Of a DNA stretch of 64,000 nt, positions 43,099-51,238 are shown in pieces. Position 1 is the stretch's first letter, and each line of letters begins with the position of its first letter. The notes under the pieces were generated by a model that made no database searches, was not told the origin of the DNA, and worked only from the letters and a program-made list of their open reading frames with translations. The position numbers were made by a program, and so were the translations under genes. This stretch comes from UKL13-2 sp038206765 (GTDB taxonomy: Bacteria > Pseudomonadota > Gammaproteobacteria > Burkholderiales > Usitatibacteraceae): NCBI GenBank assembly GCA_038206765.1, contig JBBRAM010000006.1, forward strand, positions 115,790 to 179,789, given 5' to 3'.

Positions 43099-45873
43099 TC
43101 AATTTTGCAAAATGTAGTCGGGCGATGCCATCGTGAGGTAGATCGCCAAGTTCACACGATTTCGGCGATCCGAATCGGGATTGGTGCTGCCGATGTTCAC
43201 ACTCGCAATCGCAGCACGAATCTGGGCGCGGGTGCTGGTCGATAAGTTTCCGGCAACCAACATCAAGCTCACCCGATCCAGCAACGCATCTGGATCGTTC
43301 GCCAGCGCCAGCTCGGCAGAATAATCGGCTTGGACATCACGAACACCGTTAGCTGTCGTGCCCACACCGCCCGATACAACCCCTCGCATAAAATTCAGAT
43401 AACCGGCAATCGACGTTTCGTTGGTAATTTGCGCCTCTGGCGCGACCAAATTGGCGGTACCAATGTTGCTATTGGGCGGGCTGTATGAAGGCCGGTAGAA
43501 ATTAAATACTGACGGCGCGCGCATGGGCGATTGGGCCAAGCTGACAGAAGGATCGGATGTGTCGCCGAGCAGGAAGCGACCGTCAGCCGATTTGCCGTTG
43601 AAGGCACGCATCCAATTTACTAAGCGCACAACAGGCTCGCGTAGCTTGCCTGACTGAGTACTGGTAGCACTCAAGTTGCGCGCTTCGGGGTCGAGCAACA
43701 CTGCTTTGATGACGGCTTTCATATCGCCGCGCACACCGCTGCCGTTGTTTTTAAACGCCGCCGACACCCGGGACACATAGGCCGTCGAGGGATTGCTCGT
43801 CACCAAACGCTGAATCAACTGCTCGCCAATAAACGGCCCAACATTGGGATGGTTAAACAGCGTATCGAGCGCGATTTTAATATCGCCGTTGGTGTCGGGC
43901 ACGGCCGTTGCGGGGATGGTTATGCCCAAAAATTTCTTTTCTGAAGTTGAATGAAACTGGCTATAGGCTTGCATCGGTTTTATCTCGCGATCCGGGTCGC
44001 GCCCCAGCGGCTTGTCAATAAAGCGGTTGTCACTTGTATCGGGACCGGCAAAACTTAAACCGGTGAACACCTTAGCTAGTCCGGTGATGTCCGCGTTTGT
44101 ATAGGTTTCAACGGGCGCACCATTGGCATTTAGTTTGTAGGTACCATCGTTGTTAAGCTGATACAAACCAATACTGAATAGCTGCATCACTTCCCGCGCG
44201 TAGTTCTCATCGGGGACACTGCCCGTCACCGGATTTTCTTTTTGGTTTTTGAGTGATGACAGATATTGCCCCATCATCGGTGAATACGTCACCGCTTCCA
44301 ATAAATCGCGGTAGTTTCCGAATGCTCTAGCGCCCAAGGTATCCAAATAATTGGCCGGGCCGCGCGGATAGCCAAACGACAAATTGCTATCAAGTGAAAT
44401 CACAAAAATCTGTGAAAGCGAGTAGGCAACCCGCTGACGCAATGTATCGTCGCCGACTGCAAAATTTTTCCATAGGCTCCAGTTAAAGCTGGTCTGCCCG
44501 TGCTGCTGATCAGGCGGAAGCGTGTTGAGATAAGCGACCGTATTGGGCAAATGCAGCGTCTGCGGTCTCGCAAATTGCGTATTCAGCCACGTGTCAAAAT
44601 TGGATGTAGTCAGCGCATTAATCTCGCTCATCGACGCGCCGAAGGTGGCCTGCGCTAAAAAGCGCGAAGCAATCGCCGGTGTAACAGCTGAAGTGGCGGA
44701 TTCAGGTGCGGCAGTCGTGCCGTGAAACACCGTAAATCCAGCTGGCGGCATCCCTGCGTTGTCGTAGACGGTGGGCGTGGCACCATTGGCATTCATCAGC
44801 CACAACGTGAGCGTGCCGTCTGGGCGTAACCAGACGATGTCAAAAATACCGTCACCGTTGTAATCGCCAGTGGCGTAAAGCTGCCATGTTGGGTCGCTCA
44901 AGAGGACTGGTAGGACCGTGTTTGCCACCGTGAGTGAGGTTGGCGTGCAGGATGCATTCGGGTCATCGGGATTGCCGGTAAACGCGGGCAACGCAATGCC
45001 ATTCGCATTCAAGGTGAGTAGCGATACTTGCCCAGCCGGATTGCGCAGCAACACATCACCGCGCCCGCGCCCTGTAAAATCAGCAAACCGCACCGCAATA
45101 AACCCTGCCGGAACGCTTCCCGCCGAGAGATTGGCGCACGTACGGCCCGGGGTTGCCATCAACGCGCGGATGCTGCCATCGGGGCTCACGTAAATCATGT
45201 CGGCGGCACCATCGCCATTGAGGTCTGCGGCGCCGAGCAGCTTCCAGGTGAGCGGTGCACCGCCGCGCTTACGCACAACTGGTACGCCCGAACCATTCGC
45301 GCCACCAGAGAACCAAATGTACGAAACACCGGTGTCCGGCGAATCTGACACCACATAGCGCCACACCAGATCGCCTAGGCCGTCGCCATCTAAATCGCCC
45401 ACTGCCTGCACATCCCAAACCGGCTTTACGTCGCGAACCGCACGCAAGTTGGCGGGCACAAAATCGTTCCATGCTTGCACGCTGGATTTGCCGAGCGCAT
45501 CAAGCTGCGTTTGGTTTTGAAACGTCAGGTCTGATTTGCCATTGCCGTCGAAATCAGTTGCGGCGACGAGACGGAAGCTGGTGCCGGGATCGGACTGCGC
45601 AGTAAATTGGAATTGATTGTTCACGAGCCGCCCAGCTTGCATTTGCGCGCTCGATCGAATCAGCAATACGCTTTTGTTATTGCCATCGATATCGATGCCG
45701 CCGCGTTTTGAAAGAGCCGGTACTGTTTGCGCGTTCGCGTTCGGAATCGTCAAAACAAACATCATCAGAGCAGGCAACATCAACAGTGCCGTCAAGAACA
45801 CTAGCGCGTTGCGCCATTGAGATGGGGCGCCGCTATCAACTTTATAGTTCAGAAAGTATTTAATGAGGTTCAT
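43099..45873 (-). CDS. DUF1800 protein with N-terminal FG-GAP module
   Basis: A 924-residue secreted protein. A signal/anchor helix (NALVFLTALLMLPALMMFVLTI) ends in ANAQ. Residues about 53-385 are FG-GAP/VCBS-like repeats with calcium-type loops: DFDGNGKSDL, DLDGDGLGDLVW, DLNGDGAADMIY, DYNGDGIFDIVW. Residues about 400-924 are DUF1800 (RFLAQATFGASMSEI, QRVAYSLSQIFVIS, ENPVTGSVPDENYAREVMQLFSIGLYQLN). Most DUF1800 proteins lack the N-terminal part. AAGGA precedes ATG 45873. It is the first gene of the pair with DUF1501. The FG-GAP part closely matches the C-terminus of the lipoprotein at 55591-59526. Confidence 0.92.
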   Translation of the reverse strand: MNLIKYFLNYKVDSGAPSQWRNALVFLTALLMLPALMMFVLTIPNANAQTVPALSKRGGIDIDGNNKSVLLIRSSAQMQAGRLVNNQFQFTAQSDPGTSFRLVAATDFDGNGKSDLTFQNQTQLDALGKSSVQAWNDFVPANLRAVRDVKPVWDVQAVGDLDGDGLGDLVWRYVVSDSPDTGVSYIWFSGGANGSGVPVVRKRGGAPLTWKLLGAADLNGDGAADMIYVSPDGSIRALMATPGRTCANLSAGSVPAGFIAVRFADFTGRGRGDVLLRNPAGQVSLLTLNANGIALPAFTGNPDDPNASCTPTSLTVANTVLPVLLSDPTWQLYATGDYNGDGIFDIVWLRPDGTLTLWLMNANGATPTVYDNAGMPPAGFTVFHGTTAAPESATSAVTPAIASRFLAQATFGASMSEINALTTSNFDTWLNTQFARPQTLHLPNTVAYLNTLPPDQQHGQTSFNWSLWKNFAVGDDTLRQRVAYSLSQIFVISLDSNLSFGYPRGPANYLDTLGARAFGNYRDLLEAVTYSPMMGQYLSSLKNQKENPVTGSVPDENYAREVMQLFSIGLYQLNNDGTYKLNANGAPVETYTNADITGLAKVFTGLSFAGPDTSDNRFIDKPLGRDPDREIKPMQAYSQFHSTSEKKFLGITIPATAVPDTNGDIKIALDTLFNHPNVGPFIGEQLIQRLVTSNPSTAYVSRVSAAFKNNGSGVRGDMKAVIKAVLLDPEARNLSATSTQSGKLREPVVRLVNWMRAFNGKSADGRFLLGDTSDPSVSLAQSPMRAPSVFNFYRPSYSPPNSNIGTANLVAPEAQITNETSIAGYLNFMRGVVSGGVGTTANGVRDVQADYSAELALANDPDALLDRVSLMLVAGNLSTSTRAQIRAAIASVNIGSTNPDSDRRNRVNLAIYLTMASPDYILQN

Positions 45874-46132
45874 AGCAAATCCTTGTTTAGCGCTCAATGC
45901 ACAATGCTCAGTACCCATTGTTCAGGTGGTCCGACTCGATAACGCGATTATGTTTTGGAACGGCAATTTTTGGCGAGATAAGCTGTAATGAAATGTTGCA
46001 CGCAGCCTTGTTGGGACGGTGTCGTGACCGAATAACGTCGGCTCCTCAGGTTGTGAGGACATCGAAAATGCGCAAGTTGTAACAAGGCATTGCGTACAGG
46101 GCATAAAAATGCCCTTAGGAGCAAAGTGGACA

Positions 46133-46188
46133 GGCAGTAGGCGCACAGAGAGCACGCAGGGGCAGTGGGCGCAGAGAGGGTACGCAGG
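46133..46188. repeat. Imperfect direct repeat rich in CGCAGAG
   Basis: Two adjacent units beginning GGCAGT.GGCGCA and ending ACGCAG. The wording resembles degenerate CGCAGAG repeats scattered in many proteobacterial intergenic regions. Confidence 0.75.
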
Positions 46189-46293
46189 GCAAAAATAGCT
46201 CAAAAACTAGGCTGGGCGCGGCGTTTGGGATTCCGCTTGGTGGGACAAATGATGTGCGTTTCAGAGTGCGCCAACATCGCTTTGCGCTGCTGC

Positions 46294-46321
46294 GCAAAAT
46301 GCAAAATGCAAAATGCAAAAA
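46294..46321. repeat. Tandem heptanucleotide repeat (GCAAAAT)x4
   Basis: Three perfect GCAAAAT units and a fourth GCAAAAA, ending 13 bases before the stop codon of the leftward GNAT gene. The unit is not a multiple of three. Confidence 0.88.
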
Positions 46322-46333
46322 GACTATATTGTT

Positions 46334-46792
46334 TTAGCAGCCCTGTTTAGCGTAAACATTCGCATTAAATTTTTGCATCCATTTTTCCGGCGAGTCGATT
46401 GCCGTAAAGCCAAATTTTTCATACAAGCCATGCGCATCGCTGGTCAGCAGCACCCAGCGACGCAAACCCTGTAAATCAGGGTGGCTCACCAAGCATTCCA
46501 TCAGCCACCGCGAGTGGCCTTGACCGCGATGCGCCGCCAACACAAATACGTCGCTTAGATAGGCAATGGTGGCGCGATCAGTGATCACGCGGGCATAGCC
46601 AATTTGTTCATCGTTTTTAAACAACCCGAAACAAAGCGAATGTTCTATCGAGCGCTCGACCACATGGCGCGAAATGTTCTTAGCCCAAAAAGATTCGTTG
46701 GCTAAAAATTCATGCACCACATCGAGCGAAATTTTATTATTGTCGGTGGTAATACTGAACTCACCGCGTGTCCAAGACAAAAAATTATCCAT
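46334..46792 (-). CDS. GNAT family N-acetyltransferase
   Basis: A 152-residue acetyltransferase. The acetyl-CoA loop is VLAAHRGQGHSRWLMECL (R/Q-x-x-G-x-G type), preceded by GYARVITDRATIAYLSDVFV and followed by VLLTSDAHGLYEKFGF, the C-terminal GNAT signature. Substrate unknown. It follows hemY by 21 bases on the same strand and may be its last co-transcribed gene. Confidence 0.92.
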   Translation of the reverse strand: MDNFLSWTRGEFSITTDNNKISLDVVHEFLANESFWAKNISRHVVERSIEHSLCFGLFKNDEQIGYARVITDRATIAYLSDVFVLAAHRGQGHSRWLMECLVSHPDLQGLRRWVLLTSDAHGLYEKFGFTAIDSPEKWMQKFNANVYAKQGC

Positions 46793-46813
46793 AACAGTAC
46801 CGAACGTTAGTTT

Positions 46814-48019
46814 TTATTTGGCCAATTCTGCGCTGCGGCGAATATGACGGATTGCCTCGTCGCGCTTACCAACCTGCTCCATCAGACGCGCCAACGTCAT
46901 GTGAGCATCGAGTGTTGGCTGTAGCGCCACGCTGGCTTCCAAGTAGCTCTGCGCCTTGCCCCACAGCGCTTGGCGCATGCACAGTTTGCCGAGCGTCGCG
47001 AGCAGCACTGGATCGCGGGCGTGGCGTTTAAGCCATTTTTCGGCGCGTTCAATTTGTGCTAGCGTCGAATCGCCTTTGCAATCAGCATAAACCGCCAACA
47101 GCGCGCTGTCCCACCCCTCATCGCCGCGTGCATCGACGGTTTCATCGAGCACGCTTTTTGCCTCCTCGCCGCAACCCAATGTCACCAAGCGATTGGCGAC
47201 GGTTGAGGCAATCGCGACGTCGTAGCGCGATTCGCGTTGCAAGTCTTTCCAAGCGCCCATGATGGCCTCAAGACTAGCGGGTTTGGATTTTAGTAAATTC
47301 AGCTCTGCATTGAGGCGAATCTGCTGGGCAGCAGCAGCTGGCATTAGACCTGCCCGCGTGAGGGAATTCAAGCTCGACAGCACGTCGCCCCAAGCGCTTT
47401 CAGCCATTTCGGCCTCTACCTTCATTTTTAGTACGCCGGGATTTTTGGGCGCAGTGACGGCCAACTCCTTGAGTAATATGAGCGCATCTTTGGCTTGACC
47501 TTCGGCCAGCAACATATAGGCCTTTGAGGCATCGCGCATTTCGCCGGATTTCAAGCCGCGAATGCGGTTCAGGTACGGCACAGCAGCCCGCGAATTGCCC
47601 CCCTCGTGCGCCGCCCATGCGGCCGTTGCTGCTGCCAAATCACGCGTGCCTTCGTGCACCGTTTCGGCCGTCATGGCGATTCGGGCCAGACGCTCCGCTT
47701 CGTTAAATTCGCCGGCAAACAGCGCTCGCATACTGGCGTAAAGAGCGTCGCGTGATTTGCTGCGCAACCGTTCTTTTTTCATGGCTGTAAGCGCGCGGGG
47801 CAATCGATACACTTTACCGCTCACGCGCACCAGCATATATACAGCACCAAACGCTACCGCCAACAAAATCGCGAACAAAAGGAATGATAGTTCGATCACA
47901 TACCCCAGCACAACGAACACCACCAGTCCCGTTCCATAGCGCCCGGCAAGCGCTAACGCGACGGCGGTTGCGGCGAGTGCGAATGCCCAAAGTGACCAGC
48001 GAATCGGTTTTTGCATCAT
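46814..48019 (-). CDS. hemY: HemY family protein
   Basis: A 401-residue inner-membrane protein. Two N-terminal transmembrane helices (WSLWAFALAATAVALALAG and IELSFLLFAILLAVAFGAVYMLV) are followed by the HemY domain and TPR-like helical repeats. In proteobacteria it forms the end of the hemCDXY operon and is linked to heme assembly without a known enzyme activity. The start MMQKP could be either ATG. It lies 11 bases after hemX. Confidence 0.93.
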   Translation of the reverse strand: MMQKPIRWSLWAFALAATAVALALAGRYGTGLVVFVVLGYVIELSFLLFAILLAVAFGAVYMLVRVSGKVYRLPRALTAMKKERLRSKSRDALYASMRALFAGEFNEAERLARIAMTAETVHEGTRDLAAATAAWAAHEGGNSRAAVPYLNRIRGLKSGEMRDASKAYMLLAEGQAKDALILLKELAVTAPKNPGVLKMKVEAEMAESAWGDVLSSLNSLTRAGLMPAAAAQQIRLNAELNLLKSKPASLEAIMGAWKDLQRESRYDVAIASTVANRLVTLGCGEEAKSVLDETVDARGDEGWDSALLAVYADCKGDSTLAQIERAEKWLKRHARDPVLLATLGKLCMRQALWGKAQSYLEASVALQPTLDAHMTLARLMEQVGKRDEAIRHIRRSAELAK

Positions 48020-48030
48020 ATGACGGTGTC

Positions 48031-49092
48031 CTAACGCAAAGGACGTTCACGCGCAGCGCGGGCAGCGCGAATCGCATTGAGACTAACGGTGATATCCGGT
48101 GCTGCAATCGAGACGGGATTCTCCGAAAATTGCTTCAGCATCGTTTGCGCATTCGAGATCACTTTGGCCCGATTATCAAAATATTTGGCGAGCATTTCAC
48201 GCGCAAGTTTTAAATCTTCTTTGTAATTGGTCTCATCGCGGGCAATGAGCGCCGTCCGTGCCGAGAGCAAACGAAGCTTTAAATTTTCGCGCAGAAAATA
48301 GCTTTGCTGCGGCGTGAGCAGTGCGGCTTCAGCGCTATCGATTTTGCGGATGCGTACCAATTGCGAAATCTCATGCCACAAATCACGGCCAAAACGAGCC
48401 ACGATATTTTCGTTCACATCAACTGCGCGCACCTCGCGCTCAATCGCCACCTTGGTATCGGGCACAATCAACGGCAGAGTGCCGGTCAATGCCATCAGAT
48501 TGTCGATCTTGAGACTGACGCCCTGAATATCCACCAAGGGCAACGCTTTCAAACGTTCCATGTCCTGTGTGATGGCGCGGCGCAATTGCACTACCTGCAA
48601 TTTGTCAGCGCGGGATAAGCGCTGGTCGGCTGTTTGCAACGCGATCAATGTGGCGCGAACATTGCCCGCCAAAATCAATTCGCGACTGGCAATATTAAGC
48701 GTTTGCTCAATTTCGGCTAACAGCCAATCGTCAGGCGCGCGCGCTAATTCGCGATACATTTCTTCCATCGCCACGCGCTGCCCTTGAAATTCCGCCAGCT
48801 TGCCTTCGAGCTGCGCCACCCGATTTTGTGCATCGCGGATATCCTTGTTGCTTTGCTCGACGCGATTTGACAGCTCTTTTTGCGCGTTGCTGGCTTCGCC
48901 CAATTTGGTGCCGACTAACAATTGCATTTCTTTTGCGCTATCGCGGCTCTCCCAAAGCGCGATCACCGCGCCAACCAAGGCAAGCGCGGCAAGCGCTATT
49001 GCTACCAAGATGGGCACTGACAGGCGTGGCTTAACCGCAGCGTTCAGCGGGTTTTGGTCAGTCGCAACAGGGGCGCTATCGGTGGGATTCAT
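48031..49092 (-). CDS. hemX: HemX family protein (putative uroporphyrinogen-III C-methyltransferase)
   Basis: A 353-residue membrane-anchored protein. One transmembrane helix (LSVPILVAIALAALALVGAVIALW) is followed by a coiled-coil (about 58-110) and a periplasmic HemX domain (DDWLLAEIEQTLNIASRELILAGNVRATLIALQTADQRL). The methyltransferase name is historical; this family lacks a SAM motif here. It sits between hemD and hemY, spaced 40 and 11 bases. Confidence 0.93.
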   Translation of the reverse strand: MNPTDSAPVATDQNPLNAAVKPRLSVPILVAIALAALALVGAVIALWESRDSAKEMQLLVGTKLGEASNAQKELSNRVEQSNKDIRDAQNRVAQLEGKLAEFQGQRVAMEEMYRELARAPDDWLLAEIEQTLNIASRELILAGNVRATLIALQTADQRLSRADKLQVVQLRRAITQDMERLKALPLVDIQGVSLKIDNLMALTGTLPLIVPDTKVAIEREVRAVDVNENIVARFGRDLWHEISQLVRIRKIDSAEAALLTPQQSYFLRENLKLRLLSARTALIARDETNYKEDLKLAREMLAKYFDNRAKVISNAQTMLKQFSENPVSIAAPDITVSLNAIRAARAARERPLR

Positions 49093-49132
49093 AAATTTTC
49101 AGCAAATAGTCCGATTGAAAATACCATTATTG

Positions 49133-49996
49133 TTAATGTAAAGGCGGCGTGTGTCCTGCCATCGCTGCAATCGTTGAAATTGCACCGGCTAGCGCAGCAT
49201 TGTTCATCGGCACCACCGCACAATGCTGCCACCCGCGTTGTCGCGCGGCTTCAGCCACTCGCCGGTGCGACACCAGCAGCGTGTGTCGCTGAACGATAGT
49301 AGCGTCGGCAAACTTAGCTATATTGTCCATCAAAGAATCCAAGGTCTCCACACTTAATGCTAAAAAAAAGGATGGCGATTGGGCTTGAAGCTGCGCGCGC
49401 AACGCCGATTGCTCTGCCGATGAGACGCTGATTGCTTTTCGTTCGTAACAAACCAGCAAACTCACCGCTGCACCGCGTTCCAGCAGCGTTTGCTGCAACA
49501 CCTTGCGGCCACCTGTCTCACTATGCCCGCAAACGATGATGATATGTTGCCCGGCCACGCCCCGCAATGACGGCATCGCCAACAATGCCTCGCTGTCGTT
49601 GCCTGACGACGGTGACACGGTTTGCCAACCAACCTGCCAATGCCCCTCAGATATTGGCGCATTTTTTAGCGCATCGGTGGTTATTTTGCCAATGCCGTAT
49701 AGCGCGCCATTTGCTGGAAAGCCCCGCCAATGCTGGAGGATGGGCATGCCGTAGGCGACAGCATTGGCACTAATAAAGATGATTGACTTGGTAGCTGCAA
49801 GGTTCGCATTGGTATCGATAGCATCAACCCAGCGCCGCTCAACTTCATCAACCGGCAGCGGCTGAATATCGAGCACGGGATAGATAATCGCTTTTGCACC
49901 GGCAGCTTCCAAACATTGCGCGGTAATCTCGCCCTGCGCACGCGGACGAGTGACGACGACAGTTAGCCCACTGAGGTTAGCCACACAATCTTTCAA
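49133..49996 (-). CDS. hemD: Uroporphyrinogen-III synthase
   Basis: A 287-residue cyclising enzyme that turns hydroxymethylbilane into uroporphyrinogen III. HemD is poorly conserved; recognisable parts are VVVTRPRAQGEITAQCLEAAG, the IIFISANAVAYGMPIL block, and GVAGQHIIIVCGHSETGGRKVLQQTLLERGA. The start is TTG 49996. Position between hemC (39-base gap) and hemX confirms the assignment. Confidence 0.94.
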   Translation of the reverse strand: MKDCVANLSGLTVVVTRPRAQGEITAQCLEAAGAKAIIYPVLDIQPLPVDEVERRWVDAIDTNANLAATKSIIFISANAVAYGMPILQHWRGFPANGALYGIGKITTDALKNAPISEGHWQVGWQTVSPSSGNDSEALLAMPSLRGVAGQHIIIVCGHSETGGRKVLQQTLLERGAAVSLLVCYERKAISVSSAEQSALRAQLQAQSPSFFLALSVETLDSLMDNIAKFADATIVQRHTLLVSHRRVAEAARQRGWQHCAVVPMNNAALAGAISTIAAMAGHTPPLH

Positions 49997-50035
49997 ATAA
50001 CGGCCCGTTCTCCGCGCAACGCGGCTGTCGTTGCA

Positions 50036-50980
50036 TCATGATTTACGAAAACTACCTAGCGCAGCCAATATTTCGCCCGCACCTTGTGCAACGAGTTCTT
50101 CTGCCAACGCCACACCCAGCGCTTCAGCATCCGCTGCCGCACCCCCCAGTTTGTTGCGAACCAAACGCGAGCCATCTGGAAGCGCAACAAAGCCTTCCAA
50201 CAACAAATTGCCGTCTACCATGCGAGCGCGACCTCCCAGAGGGACATCGCAGCTGCCGGTCAACGCGCGGCCTAAAGAGCGTTCGGCAGACACCATCGCC
50301 GTCGTATCGGCGCGTTCAAACGGCGCAAGCCAGTCTGCGAAATCAGGTCGATCGCGCCGGTACTCAATCCCCAACGCGCCCTGCGCAATTGCAGGAATGA
50401 AGGTGTCAGGATCAAGCGTGGCGCGGACGCGATCACCCAAGCCCAAACGATTCAAACCCGCCGCCGCCAAAATGATGGCATCAAACTCGCCATCATCGAG
50501 TTTTTTTAGACGTGTATTGACGTTACCGCGCAGTGCCTTGATCCGCACTTGCGGGAAGTGATAGCGGAGCTGGCTTTCACGCCTCAGGCTCGACGTGCCT
50601 ACCACCGCGCCGTGGGGCAAATCGGCCAATGACGCATAGCGGTTTGAAACAAACGCATCACATACATTTTCGCGCGAGCCGACCACAGCCATCGCAAAGC
50701 CGTCCGGCAGCGTCATCGGCACATCTTTCATCGAGTGCACGGCGATGTCGGCACGATTTTCTTCGAGGGCGACTTCCAACTCTTTGATAAACAAGCCCTT
50801 ACCGCCAATTTGCGCAAGCGGTTTGTCCAATATCTGGTCGCCACGCGTGGACATGCCAATAATTTCAACGTGGCAATTTGGATAGAACTGGATGAGCTGC
50901 GCTTGAATCCACTCGCTTTGCGCCATGGCCAAACGGCTTTCCCGCGAGGCGATGCGAATGTTGGTGGGATACGAATTCAT
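50036..50980 (-). CDS. hemC: Hydroxymethylbilane synthase (porphobilinogen deaminase)
   Basis: A 314-residue enzyme that joins four porphobilinogens on a dipyrromethane cofactor. The cofactor cysteine is in LTGSCDVPLGG (Cys244). RIASRESRLAMAQSEWIQAQL, GKGLFIKELEVAL, VHSMKDVPM and GTSSLRRESQL are conserved. It is first in hemC-hemD-hemX-hemY and divergent from the DUF3683 gene. Confidence 0.97.
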   Translation of the reverse strand: MNSYPTNIRIASRESRLAMAQSEWIQAQLIQFYPNCHVEIIGMSTRGDQILDKPLAQIGGKGLFIKELEVALEENRADIAVHSMKDVPMTLPDGFAMAVVGSRENVCDAFVSNRYASLADLPHGAVVGTSSLRRESQLRYHFPQVRIKALRGNVNTRLKKLDDGEFDAIILAAAGLNRLGLGDRVRATLDPDTFIPAIAQGALGIEYRRDRPDFADWLAPFERADTTAMVSAERSLGRALTGSCDVPLGGRARMVDGNLLLEGFVALPDGSRLVRNKLGGAAADAEALGVALAEELVAQGAGEILAALGSFRKS

Positions 50981-51238
50981 GGGGTTTTAAGAAATAGTGA
51001 TGCCGAAATGTTAGCACGCGGGCTGGCGCGCCGCGGAAGGGCGCAAAAAGTCTCAACACATCGGTTGTAGCGCCAAAGAACAATACCGTTGCGAATGAAA
51101 GCGATTGGTAATGCAATTTGACGCCGCTCAATAATGCTTGGCTGCGGTAGAATAGAATCAAACCATTTTGTCAATGAATTGCCGTAACACCACGACAACG
51201 CACTGACGTCCGTCGCGCAACACTTTTAGGCCTGAATC

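Larger units (their letters stand above)
45874..46333. other. Intergenic region with several short repeats
   Basis: 460 bases upstream of the DUF1800 gene. It holds a hairpin GGGCAT-AAAA-ATGCCC (46099-46114), two imperfect copies of a 27-28-base CGCAGAG-rich unit (46133-46159 and 46161-46188) and a GCAAAAT heptamer repeat (46294-46321). No gene is supported. Confidence 0.7.
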
